Shown: piece after piece, positions 11,345-19,429 of the stretch
Layout: each line of letters opens with the position of its first letter
Position numbering within the stretch: the first letter of the stretch is position 1
NCBI GenBank assembly: GCA_003402745.1
Contig: QQND01000001.1
Span: 26,619 to 90,618, forward strand
Direction: 5' to 3'
Source of the DNA: Verrucomicrobiota bacterium
GTDB taxonomy: Bacteria; Verrucomicrobiota; Verrucomicrobiia; Chthoniobacterales; Chthoniobacteraceae
Length of the DNA stretch: 64,000 bases
The notes under the pieces: model-generated
Databases searched by the model: none
Told to the model about the DNA's origin: nothing
What the model saw: the letters and a program-made list of their open reading frames with translations, nothing else
Program-made: the position numbers and the translations under genes

Positions 11345-12592
11345 CTACTCCACGCACGCAGCTTCCTTGGTGCTACGCACAAAAAGACGCCCCCCAGAGA
11401 TCGCAGGCGTCGTCCAACACTTGCCGTCGAGAACTTTCTGCCTGCTAATTTCTCGGTACTCAGAAGGCGTGGCGCTGAATCTCACCACTTCACCCGCGTC
11501 AGAGAGAGCCACAACTTCAGAGCCCATCAGAATCACATGCCCCGGACCAAACCCTTCCTTGGACCATTTGACCTCTCCGGTGGCGAGGTCCACACACTTC
11601 ACCGGGCCCTTGCCGTACTCCTTGAACTGAAACATGCCGTACATGTACCCGTCTTTAAGCACTGGGGTGCTCCAGTGGTTTGCGAGCGGCTGGTTGCCCG
11701 GCATCCGATATATTTCGTTGGCCTTGAACGCATCGCCTTCCTTAGTGATTTTCACCGCGCCCGCCCCCACGCCATAACCGGCGGAGCAATAAACGATGTC
11801 CCCGCCAACTACGGGCGAGGCTGCAGTCGAAACCTTGTAGGGAAACGCATAGCGCCACAATTCCTTACCCGACTTTGGCTCGACAGACAGAAGACCTGAT
11901 TGAAGAAAGAAAATCACCTGTCGCTGGCCGTGGATCGTCGCCGCCACCGGAGTGGCGTGTGTGATTTTTTCGTCGAAAGCCTTCCAAACCACCCGTCCAT
12001 CTGAGGGATCCACGGCGAGCACGGACTGCCCGGGGCCGCCACCAGCGATGTAAAGCAGACCCCCTTCAAGGAGCGGTGAAGCGGCGTTTTGCCATTGAAT
12101 GTTGCGGCCTTCATGTTGGGCCTTCAGATCGACACTCCACCCTGCTTTACCGGTTTCCACATCGAAACTGCGCAGGGCCAGTTGTGAGTTAAGCACAACC
12201 ACCGATTTTCCAACCACAGTTGGCGTTGATCGGGGTCCGTCACCTCCTTTGTTTTCCGCAGTTCCGTCGTTTCCTCCCTTGTCGTAATTTGCCACTGAAA
12301 GCGCGGCGCTCCAGATTTCCCGGCCCGTTGCCGAGTCATGAGCACACACAACTTCCTGGCTGGCACCGTCGATTTCCTTCAAAGACAAGGTGAAGGCTTT
12401 CCCTCCAGAAACCGCAAAGGAGCTGAAGCCCCCCACACTTTCCGTCTTCCATAACGTCTTCAGACCTGTCGCATTCAGCTTGAGAATTTCTGCAGAGACG
12501 CCGTCTCCGGCGCCCCCCCGGTACTGAGGCCAGTCGGCAGCCTGCGCGATAAAAGGGCTCAGTAAGATAATGGAGAGGAGTTTTGATTTCAT
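11345..12592 (-). CDS. Secreted PQQ-like beta-propeller protein
   Basis: A 415-residue exported protein with signal peptide MKSKLLSIILLSPFIAQA followed by DWPQYRGGAGDGVSAE, the start typical of the outer-membrane-assembly-like PQQ propellers that are numerous in Planctomycetes and Verrucomicrobia. Repeated propeller blades are visible (VVCAHDSATGREIWSAALS, LRSFDVETGKAGWSVDL, VLAVDPSDGRVVWKAF, LLSVEPKSGKELWRYAF, VKCVDLATGEVKWSKEGF). No cytochrome domain is present, and catalytic PQQ binding cannot be shown; many such proteins are non-enzymatic. It lies about 100 bases downstream of the LamG-like gene and may share its transcript. Confidence 0.85.
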   Translation of the reverse strand: MKSKLLSIILLSPFIAQAADWPQYRGGAGDGVSAEILKLNATGLKTLWKTESVGGFSSFAVSGGKAFTLSLKEIDGASQEVVCAHDSATGREIWSAALSVANYDKGGNDGTAENKGGDGPRSTPTVVGKSVVVLNSQLALRSFDVETGKAGWSVDLKAQHEGRNIQWQNAASPLLEGGLLYIAGGGPGQSVLAVDPSDGRVVWKAFDEKITHATPVAATIHGQRQVIFFLQSGLLSVEPKSGKELWRYAFPYKVSTAASPVVGGDIVYCSAGYGVGAGAVKITKEGDAFKANEIYRMPGNQPLANHWSTPVLKDGYMYGMFQFKEYGKGPVKCVDLATGEVKWSKEGFGPGHVILMGSEVVALSDAGEVVRFSATPSEYREISRQKVLDGKCWTTPAISGGRLFVRSTKEAACVE

Positions 12593-12689
12593 AGGGTGGG
12601 ATATGGATTAAAAGTAAAGCAAACAGTGTGCCTGACCAACAAAGAGTCATGCCAGCAGGCGGAGGGCGGCTTTCTCGTGTTTGTATCGC

Positions 12690-13322
12690 CTACCGCGTGA
12701 TCCAGCGGATGTCGTCAAACCGGATGAGGGTTCCTGAATAGGGGCTGCCCCACAGGGCGCCTCGCCCGGGCGTGACCTCCGCAGCAACCGCCCAAAGCAC
12801 TTGGGCCTCCAGCGGCGCGCTCGTTCCCTCTGACCATGCACGGCCCTCTACCAGCCAGCCGCCGTCCTTCTTTGAGAGACTCAGCCGAAGCCAGGTCCAT
12901 GCGCCCGACTGCCACGTGAATGGAACTCCCACGAGCGCGTCGTCGCCCTTGTAGATTTCCAACTGGCCCTTACCCGGGCTAACCTGGAGTCGGTATCCAC
13001 CCGCCCCCCTCAAACTGAGTCCGAAAGTGGGGAATTTACGTCCCTGCTTGGTGCCAAAGAAGCGCGCTTCCAGCGAACCGGGATCGCCGTTCGATGGACC
13101 GAAGAGCGCGCCGAAGGTGTCCAAGGGCGAGCCGGGGAGCTCCAGAAAGTGCTCACTGCCATCGACAGCCACTCCGAATTCACCTGCAAGAGCCAAAAAC
13201 TCTTTGGGCAGCGGACCCGAAGATAGAGCGTTGAAGTTCTGTTCAAAAAGAACCGTTTCAGAGGCGCCGGCGCCCGTCAGTAGCAGCAAGGAGAACGCAG
13301 TGGAGAGCAGTCGATGTTTCAT
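12690..13322 (-). CDS. Secreted LamG/3-keto-disaccharide-hydrolase-like domain protein
   Basis: A 210-residue exported protein of unknown function. The chosen ATG starts a clear signal peptide, KHRLLSTAFSLLLLTGAGAS; the ORF-track start, 47 codons earlier, would place it internally. The mature part begins VLFEQNFNALSSGPLP and contains strand-rich segments (LQVSPGKGQLEIYKG, WTWLRLSLSKKDGGWLVEGRAW) ending LIRFDDIRWITR, which is the pattern of concanavalin-like jelly-roll domains often encoded next to PQQ-propeller genes in these phyla. I see no catalytic motif, so a glycan-binding or structural role is only a possibility. Confidence 0.65.
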   Translation of the reverse strand: MKHRLLSTAFSLLLLTGAGASETVLFEQNFNALSSGPLPKEFLALAGEFGVAVDGSEHFLELPGSPLDTFGALFGPSNGDPGSLEARFFGTKQGRKFPTFGLSLRGAGGYRLQVSPGKGQLEIYKGDDALVGVPFTWQSGAWTWLRLSLSKKDGGWLVEGRAWSEGTSAPLEAQVLWAVAAEVTPGRGALWGSPYSGTLIRFDDIRWITR

Positions 13323-13467
13323 GAAAGGACGTAAATTCGGATTCGTCTGGATACAGCAGTCAGCCTTTTGAAGAGGCTTTCCGCAATCGTGGTTAAGCAG
13401 ACTGCCACAGACGCCAACAGGAACAATCCCCCTGAAACCCCTTTCTTGGATAGATAGATTCATTCCT

Positions 13468-14919
13468 TCAGCCTAAAAGACTGCGGGCGGACTGCTCCAC
13501 GGCGCCCTTGGACTGGGACCTGCGCTCGTTTTCTATTTTGCGATACAACGTTGCCGTCGAAATTCCAAGCATGTGCGCAGCCCGCTCCCGGATTCCTTCG
13601 TTGAAAAGTAACGTCTCTTCGATAAATCGGCGTTCCACCGTGGACAGGACATATTCAAGTGATTTCCCGATAGGGAGCAGTACTGAATTCAGATCCACTT
13701 CCCCTCCCCCTTCCACAAAGGCAAGTGGCAAAGTCCGCGTGAAACTGCTGTCCTGCACGTGCGAGGGAAGATCTCGCATTTGAATCAGCCCATGGTCGCA
13801 AAGAACACACGCTCGCTCCATTGCGTTTTCCAGTTCTCTCACATTTCCCGGCCAGTCGTACGAACAGAGCGCGTGCGATGCAGCTCCATCGATCTGGGCG
13901 TATTCTCCCCGGCTCCTCCCGTAGGAATGTTTCCTGAGAAAATGTTCCACCAAGAGCGGAATGTCATCGGCACGCTGGCGCAGCGCCGGAATTTCTAACT
14001 GTATGACAGCAAGTCTGTAATACAAATCCTGCCGAAATCCGCCCGTTTTCAGTTTATCGTGCAGCGGCTCATTTGTGGCAGCCAAAACCCGCACGTGGAT
14101 CGGGGTCGTGCGGTTGTCGCCAACCCTTCTAACGGTGCGCTCTTGCAATACGCGCAGGAGTTTTGTCTGCAGCAAAGGTGCCATCGAATTGATCTCGTCC
14201 AAGAAAACAGTCCCGCCCTCAGCCTCCTCAAAAAGACCAACCTTGTCCTGAACTGCTCCAGTGAAGGCGCCCTTCTTGTGACCGAACAGTTCGCTTTCCA
14301 AAAGATTTTCGGGAAGTGCAGAGCAATTGATCGCGACAAAGGGCTTTGCCTTCCGCTCCGACTTAAAGTGCAATGCTCTTGCGACAAGCTCTTTCCCAGT
14401 TCCACTCTCCCCCCCAATTAAAATCGTCGAGTCAGTGTTGGCGACTTTTTCAATCAGGCCAAAGACCTCCCGCATCCGAGGAGACTTACCGATGATATTC
14501 TCAAAACGCAGATGCTCCCTGGCTCCTGAGGCATTGTGCTGCTGTCCCTCGACTGAGGCATTTTCGTCCAGCGACCGACGTACCACGGCCAAAAACTCAT
14601 CCACTTTGAATGGCTTGAGCACGTAATCAAAGGCTCCTGCTCTCATGCCCTGCACGACGACCTCAAGCTGCTTGCTGGCACTGATCAGGACAACAGGAAC
14701 CTGAGGAAGCAACGCCCGCGCGGCGTGTAAAACATCAATGCCGCTCACCCCCTCCATTAGCACGTCTGTGATAATCAATTCAGGCGCATGCCCACGCATA
14801 AACTCCAAGGCACGAGCACCTGAAGTGTAGGGAATAGGCGTGTGTCCAGCCTGGACGCAAAGATCAGAGATGACCTGCACCATCGCAGGGTCATCATCAA
14901 TGATTAGTACACGAGCCAT
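13468..14919 (-). CDS. NtrC-family sigma-54-dependent response regulator (orphan)
   Basis: A 483-residue activator. Receiver domain: VLIIDDDPAM and the phospho-Asp in LIITDVLMEGVSGIDVL. AAA+ domain: Walker A GGESGTGKELVA, sigma-54 contact loop GAFTGA, Walker B GGTVFLDEIN, arginine finger RQDLYYRL. C-terminal Fis-type helix-turn-helix: RAAHMLGISTATLYRKIENE. The ATG giving MARVLIIDDD is chosen over the ORF-track start 47 codons upstream. No cognate histidine kinase is adjacent, and I found no convincing -24/-12 promoter before the next gene, so its targets are unknown. Confidence 0.93.
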   Translation of the reverse strand: MARVLIIDDDPAMVQVISDLCVQAGHTPIPYTSGARALEFMRGHAPELIITDVLMEGVSGIDVLHAARALLPQVPVVLISASKQLEVVVQGMRAGAFDYVLKPFKVDEFLAVVRRSLDENASVEGQQHNASGAREHLRFENIIGKSPRMREVFGLIEKVANTDSTILIGGESGTGKELVARALHFKSERKAKPFVAINCSALPENLLESELFGHKKGAFTGAVQDKVGLFEEAEGGTVFLDEINSMAPLLQTKLLRVLQERTVRRVGDNRTTPIHVRVLAATNEPLHDKLKTGGFRQDLYYRLAVIQLEIPALRQRADDIPLLVEHFLRKHSYGRSRGEYAQIDGAASHALCSYDWPGNVRELENAMERACVLCDHGLIQMRDLPSHVQDSSFTRTLPLAFVEGGGEVDLNSVLLPIGKSLEYVLSTVERRFIEETLLFNEGIRERAAHMLGISTATLYRKIENERRSQSKGAVEQSARSLLG

Positions 14920-15075
14920 CGAACTTTGGGGGTTCCAGCTAAGATTTTCAAAGGTCGGGGGTGTTCTTTGATTGCAAACTTCTCTCAAAAAAAACCCGGG
15001 GAAGCAAAATAGAAAAACATCGCCCTCCACCCCCAAGTTTCCATTATATTGTGTAAACACATTATTTTAAACATT

Positions 15076-15630
15076 TTACGGCTCAAAAAGACCAACGGCG
15101 CGCAGGGTTCCTTTTTTCCATTCCAAAAGTTCCACCGTCACCGGATAAGCGGTTTCCCTGTAAGCGCTCCAAACCAGTCCCGAATATTTTGAGACATCGG
15201 AGGCGAGTTGAGGAAAAACAAAGGCGCGGCTACGGCTCGGGACGGCGAGAAGGAGCACATCACCAAGAGTTTCTTGGAACTTTTCGCCAAATTCAGGAGC
15301 GAGTACTCCGGATGACACAAGCCCCTCATCACTAGTTATTTCTGCGTATTCGATAACCATTCGTTTGTCCCGTTTGAAGTGGACCTGCAGCTTCTGAAAA
15401 TCTCCAGAGTTTGCCCCTCTCGCCTTCGTTTCAAACATCGGCCAATTCAGGCGCAACAGTCCCCACCGCTTGCGATCAAACGCTTTCAATTGGCTGCCAT
15501 CCCAGTACCCGGCAACCCTGACAGTGCGTTGCGCATTTTCAACGGGAGCGGATATGGGAGCTCCCATGAATTTCGCCTCCAGCCAGACCCGCAGATCCTC
15601 TTCAGCCGCACCAGCGCACCCGGTCGCCAT
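15076..15630 (-). CDS. Small secreted protein of unknown function
   Basis: The ORF track gives 377 residues, but the first half is antisense to ruvA and has no protein-like character. The credible part begins near MATGCAGAAEEDLRVWLEAKF, about 184 residues. A hydrophobic stretch just before it (AAWACFLLMATGCAG) looks like the end of a signal peptide or lipoprotein signal, so the true start may lie some codons upstream at a non-ATG codon I cannot identify. The mature part has WLEAKFMGAPISAPVE, VRVAGYWDG and AVPSRSRAFVFPQLASDVSKYSGLVW. I do not recognise a family. It diverges from ruvA. Confidence 0.6.
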   Translation of the reverse strand: MATGCAGAAEEDLRVWLEAKFMGAPISAPVENAQRTVRVAGYWDGSQLKAFDRKRWGLLRLNWPMFETKARGANSGDFQKLQVHFKRDKRMVIEYAEITSDEGLVSSGVLAPEFGEKFQETLGDVLLLAVPSRSRAFVFPQLASDVSKYSGLVWSAYRETAYPVTVELLEWKKGTLRAVGLFEP

Positions 15631-15690
15631 AAGTAAGAAGCATGCCCATGCCGCTTGCCTTCCGCGGGTAGGCGCGAAATGCTGACGGGC

Positions 15691-16299
15691 ATGATCACCT
15701 TTTTGGAAGGCATTCTTGTAGAGGCATACCCCACCCACGTGGTTTTGAATGTGCATGGGGTCGGATACCACGTTTCTATTCCACTCTCCAGCTATGACCG
15801 TCTTCCCGCCGTGGGTGCGAAGTTTCATATGCTGACTCACCTCCAAATCCGCGAGGATGCGCACGTTCTTTTTGGCTTTGCCACGACCCCGGAACGCGAC
15901 TTGTTTCGAATGCTCATCCATCATGTTTCTGGCATCGGTCCGAAAACGGCACTGGATGTTTTGAGCGGCGTTTCCGTGATGAGTTTTAAGAGCGCCGTTG
16001 TCGCAGGCGACGCCAAGTCGCTCTCGCAGGTGAAAGGGATTGGGAAAAAAACGGCTGAGCGTATCATTGTCGAACTCAAGGACAAAGTCGGAGTCGCTGC
16101 GGCTTGGGAAGCCGCGTCGGCCACCCACGCGCCGGCGCCGCGCGAGATGGAAATGAACGATGCGATGCTCGCCCTCATCGCCCTCGGCTACAAACAAGTG
16201 GATGCCCACAAAGCCATCAAGGCAGTCACAGAGAAACGGCCTGCCGAGGAAATTCCCTCGGATGAATTACTCCGGGAAGCCCTCAAGCGCCTCGCTTAA
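15691..16299 (+). CDS. ruvA: Holliday junction branch migration protein RuvA
   Basis: DNA-binding subunit of the RuvAB branch migration complex in recombination repair. The protein begins MITFLEGILVEAYPTHVVLNVHGVGYHVSIP (OB-fold domain I), has two helix-hairpin-helix motifs in domain II (HVSGIGPKTALDVLSG and VKGIGKKTAERIIVELKDK), and a short C-terminal domain III (AMLALIALGYKQVDAHKAI) that contacts RuvB. The MIT start is used because RuvA proteins normally begin MIxxLxG; an in-frame ATG 12 bases upstream is an alternative. The stop overlaps the next start (TAATG). RuvB and RuvC are not in the window. Confidence 0.95.
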   Translation: MITFLEGILVEAYPTHVVLNVHGVGYHVSIPLSSYDRLPAVGAKFHMLTHLQIREDAHVLFGFATTPERDLFRMLIHHVSGIGPKTALDVLSGVSVMSFKSAVVAGDAKSLSQVKGIGKKTAERIIVELKDKVGVAAAWEAASATHAPAPREMEMNDAMLALIALGYKQVDAHKAIKAVTEKRPAEEIPSDELLREALKRLA

Positions 16300-17624
16300 T
16301 GACGGAACAAAACGCCCCCTTGGCACAGCTCCAGGCTGCGCTTCCAGAATCCGGCCTTTTTGCGGGAAAGACCTGGCGATTTTCCCCCCAGGCGTTTCCG
16401 CTGACTGATGCGCTTCACGCCGAATTACTTTCGCTGGGAGAACGCTTGTGGGCTTTCCAAAGGGCATGTAACGACCTCTACGCTCTATCCGCCTCGGGTC
16501 GCCAGCCCGCCTGGGTTGCGGAACTCTTGGACCGGGGCAAACCTCCAGAATTGGTCGAGTTCAGCCGCGCAAAGGCTTTTCGAAACCAGGTTCCGCAGGT
16601 GCTGCGCCCGGACGTGATTCTGACTGAAGACGGCTTCGTTTTAAGCGAACTCGATTCGGTTCCGGGAGGGATCGGCCTGACGGCATGGCTCAACGCAACC
16701 TACGCGGAGGCGGGTGCAGAGGTTCTTGGCGGGGCTTCCGGAATGCTGGAGGGCTTTGCGGGCATTGCACCTGGAGGGGATATTCTGATCTCCCGCGAAG
16801 CAGACACTTACCGTCCTGAAATGGAATGGGTTGCCTCCCGGACAGGACACCGTGTGTGTGCCGCTGAGGGTTACGGTGCGCGTACTGACAAGCGCAGGGA
16901 AGTGTACCGTTTCTTTGAACTCTTCGACCTCGAAAACATTCCCGAGGTTGCTTCGCTCCAGAGCGCAGCTCTGCAGGGCGAGCTCACTGTGACGCCCCCC
17001 TTCAAGCCGTATTTGGAAGAAAAACTTTGGTTCGCTCTATTCTGGATACGTCCGCTGCGCAGCTATTGGCGCAGAGCTCTCACGGACCGAAATTTTCTGG
17101 CGCTGCAAAAAGTGATTCCTAAATCTTGGGTTCTGGATCCGCAGCCCCTTCCCCCTCACGCGGAGCTGCCCGGGTTGGGAATCCACGATTTCAGCGAGTT
17201 GGGTGACTTTAGCCAGAAGGAACGGGAACTGGTCATCAAGGCCAGCGGGTTTTCAGAGCTTGCCTGGGGGGCACGCAGCGTCGTCATTGGTTCAGATGAA
17301 CCACAAATATCTTGGAAAACCTCTGTTTTCCAGGCTCTTAAAGCATTTCCGAAGCAGCCGCACATTTTACAGCGCTTCCACAAGGCACGACTCTTCCAAC
17401 ACACGGTGTACGACCCGGTGAGCGGCGACGTACACCCTTTTCCCTGCCGAGTCCGGCTTTGTCCGTACTACTTTTCCCCGCAGAACCAGCCGAAGCTCGC
17501 TGGGGCGCTGGCAACGCTCTGTCCCCCGGACAAAAAGATCCTCCATGGCATGAAGGATGCCGTACTGGTCCCTGCAAGCATCGCTTCCACTGGCTGGACG
17601 CGGGCCGGTGGCCCGCTAAGCTGA
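16299..17624 (+). CDS. ATP-grasp-like protein, glutathionylspermidine-synthase fold suspected
   Basis: A 441-residue protein that I do not recognise with certainty. The N-terminal half contains RPDVILTEDGFVLSELDSVPGGIG, reminiscent of the substrate region of glutathionylspermidine-synthase/circularly permuted ATP-grasp proteins. The C-terminal half has spaced ATP-grasp-like elements: an arginine/lysine-rich segment RPLRSYWRRALTDRNFLALQ, KVIPKSWVLDP, ELVIKASGFSELAWG, HILQRFHKA and FPCRVRLCPYYF. No signal peptide is seen, so it is probably cytoplasmic. Its ATG overlaps the ruvA stop, and it is followed at 5 bases by an SRPBCC gene and a ketosynthase, which hints at a ligase in a small biosynthetic pathway. 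Confidence 0.5.
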   Translation: MTEQNAPLAQLQAALPESGLFAGKTWRFSPQAFPLTDALHAELLSLGERLWAFQRACNDLYALSASGRQPAWVAELLDRGKPPELVEFSRAKAFRNQVPQVLRPDVILTEDGFVLSELDSVPGGIGLTAWLNATYAEAGAEVLGGASGMLEGFAGIAPGGDILISREADTYRPEMEWVASRTGHRVCAAEGYGARTDKRREVYRFFELFDLENIPEVASLQSAALQGELTVTPPFKPYLEEKLWFALFWIRPLRSYWRRALTDRNFLALQKVIPKSWVLDPQPLPPHAELPGLGIHDFSELGDFSQKERELVIKASGFSELAWGARSVVIGSDEPQISWKTSVFQALKAFPKQPHILQRFHKARLFQHTVYDPVSGDVHPFPCRVRLCPYYFSPQNQPKLAGALATLCPPDKKILHGMKDAVLVPASIASTGWTRAGGPLS

Positions 17625-17629
17625 GCTCA

Positions 17630-18082
17630 GTGCACTCCACCTCCAGCATCCTCATTCAAGCGCCTCGCGAGAGAATTTTCGAAACCGTCTGTCAATTACT
17701 ACGGTGGCCGGATTTTCTGCCCCATTACCGCTTCGTGCGTGCGCTTCAGCCCGTGTCAGGCGCACGCGAAGGATGGACGAGCCTCCACATGGCAGCGGCG
17801 GGCGGGTGGTTTCCCGTGGCTTGGAAAGCAAGCTTTCGAGCGGACACCGACCTGCTGGAGCTTCACTTTGAACACACGGCCGCTTTCACAAAAGGCATGC
17901 AGGTAGTCTGGACGCTAACACAAACTCCTGAAGGGACGCTGGTTGAAATACTCCATAAACTGAGTTTCAGAGTGCCCGGCCTGGGGGGTTTCATCGAACC
18001 GCTACTGCAGCACGGCTTCATTGAGCCTGTGGCAAAAAAAACACTGGCCACCTTCAAGTCGCTTCTCGAGAGCCGGCCATGA
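17630..18082 (+). CDS. SRPBCC (START/polyketide cyclase-like) protein
   Basis: A 150-residue protein with the helix-grip pattern of the SRPBCC superfamily: HSTSSILIQAPRERIFETVCQLLRWPDFLPHYRFVRAL at the N-terminus (strand, then the alpha helices at the cavity mouth), central strands, and the long C-terminal helix FIEPLLQHGFIEPVAKKTLATFKSLLES. Members bind hydrophobic ligands; some are polyketide aromatase/cyclases. The ORF-track start lies inside the previous gene, so the GTG at 17630, 5 bases after the upstream stop, is chosen. It overlaps the ketosynthase by ATGA. Coupling to the ketosynthase suggests that it handles the acyl or polyketide product, which is inference. Confidence 0.75.
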   Translation: MHSTSSILIQAPRERIFETVCQLLRWPDFLPHYRFVRALQPVSGAREGWTSLHMAAAGGWFPVAWKASFRADTDLLELHFEHTAAFTKGMQVVWTLTQTPEGTLVEILHKLSFRVPGLGGFIEPLLQHGFIEPVAKKTLATFKSLLESRP

Positions 18083-19338
18083 ACTACCAAACATCTGCAA
18101 AAGTCCGTCGGGCCGTCATCACAGGACTTGGCCCGATCACCGCAGTGGGTCTTGGTAAAACCGACCTTTGGCGCGCTCTGCTCGAGGGGCGCAGTGGAAT
18201 CCGCCCCGTGAGTTTTTTTGATCCGGCATCCTATCATGCCAAACATTCCGCCGAAATTAGAGACTGGAACCCCAAGAACTTTTTCCCGCCCCATCGGCTC
18301 AAAAGACTGGATCGATACGCGCAATTTGCGGTGGCGTCTGCACTTCTCGCCTTGGAAGACGCGGGGCTTTCTTGGAGCGCTCAAAAGCCTCAGGACCGAG
18401 TCGGGGTTTCTTTTGGCACGGCTTTGGGTGGGATTGCCAATGCGGAAAAAGAGCACACAGCATTTCTTGCGGGCGGCCCAAAGGCGGTCAGCCAAACCCT
18501 TGCACTGACGGTTTTTGGCGGCTCTGCACATTCCAACATAGCCATGGAATGCGGCTTCCGCGGACCGGGGACAACGAACTCAAACTCCTGTTCCAGCGGC
18601 GCCGTCGCCGTGGCTGACGCGCTGCGTTTCATTCGGGAGGATCGCGCCGATGTCATCATCGCAGGCGCCGCTGAAGCACCGTTATGTCCATTAACTTTTG
18701 GGGCGTTTGACTTCATTAAAACCATGAGTCGATGGCAGGGTGACCCTCCCGAATTTGCGTGCAGACCTTTCGATCTTTCGCGGCAAGGGTTTGTGATGGG
18801 GGAAGGAGCGGCAAGCCTCGTGATTGAAGAGTACGAGCATGCTCTCAGGCGCGGCGCCCACATCTATGCAGAAGTCTTGGGCTGGGGGTTGAGTAACGAA
18901 GCCTTCCACATGACCTCTCCCCTTCCCGGAGGCGCGGCAGTAATCCGATGCATGAAAGAAACGCTTGATGATGCAGGACTTGAAACACCCGATGTGGATT
19001 ATATAAACGCCCATGCGAGCGGCACGCAAATGAATGATTCCAACGAATCCTCCTGTATCAGCGCCGTGTTTGGAGCAGCACCGCCTCCAGTGAGCGGCAC
19101 GAAAGCCATTACAGGGCATCCCCTGGGAGCGACCGCCGCCATCGAAACGGTTCTTTGCGCGCTTGCGATCCAGCATCAGATGCTCCCCCCCACGCTCCAT
19201 TTTCAAACGCCAGATCCGGCCTGCTCTTTGGACATCGTACCGAACATAGCCCGACCTGCAAAGATCAGGAATGTGCTGAACAACGCCTTTGGCTTCGGAG
19301 GAATTAACGCCTGTATCGCTCTCGGCGCGCCCTGTTGA
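18079..19338 (+). CDS. Beta-ketoacyl-ACP synthase (FabF/KS-alpha type)
   Basis: A 419-residue thiolase-fold condensing enzyme. The catalytic triad is visible: Cys171 in NSNSCSSGAVAV, His312 in NAHASGTQMND and His347 in TKAITGHPLGA, at nearly the spacing of E. coli FabF (163, 303, 340). The motifs depart from the FabF consensus (TACSSG and NAHGTST), which suggests a specialised clade more than the housekeeping FabF. No ACP, malonyl-transferase or ketoreductase is adjacent, so partners must be shared from elsewhere. It is translationally coupled to the SRPBCC gene. It may build a secondary lipid or polyketide; the product is unknown. Confidence 0.85.
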   Translation: MNYQTSAKVRRAVITGLGPITAVGLGKTDLWRALLEGRSGIRPVSFFDPASYHAKHSAEIRDWNPKNFFPPHRLKRLDRYAQFAVASALLALEDAGLSWSAQKPQDRVGVSFGTALGGIANAEKEHTAFLAGGPKAVSQTLALTVFGGSAHSNIAMECGFRGPGTTNSNSCSSGAVAVADALRFIREDRADVIIAGAAEAPLCPLTFGAFDFIKTMSRWQGDPPEFACRPFDLSRQGFVMGEGAASLVIEEYEHALRRGAHIYAEVLGWGLSNEAFHMTSPLPGGAAVIRCMKETLDDAGLETPDVDYINAHASGTQMNDSNESSCISAVFGAAPPPVSGTKAITGHPLGATAAIETVLCALAIQHQMLPPTLHFQTPDPACSLDIVPNIARPAKIRNVLNNAFGFGGINACIALGAPC

Positions 19339-19429
19339 GAATCGTTGAAGAACGGGTACCCTCGCCAAAAAATGGGGGAAGTGCGGTGGCACAGCTTTTC
19401 TTTCCGCAGCTTTTGCATACAATCATCGG

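Noticed and set aside
13323-13467. Sigma-54 promoter (-24/-12) between the orphan NtrC-type gene and the LamG-like gene
   Set aside because: TGGCAGTCTGCTT was considered, but the GG to GC spacing is 6, not 10.
15655-16209. N-terminal half of the minus-strand ORF 15076-16209 as part of a 377-residue protein
   Set aside because: It is antisense to ruvA, rich in Arg/His with no domain; only the part starting near 15630 looks like a protein.
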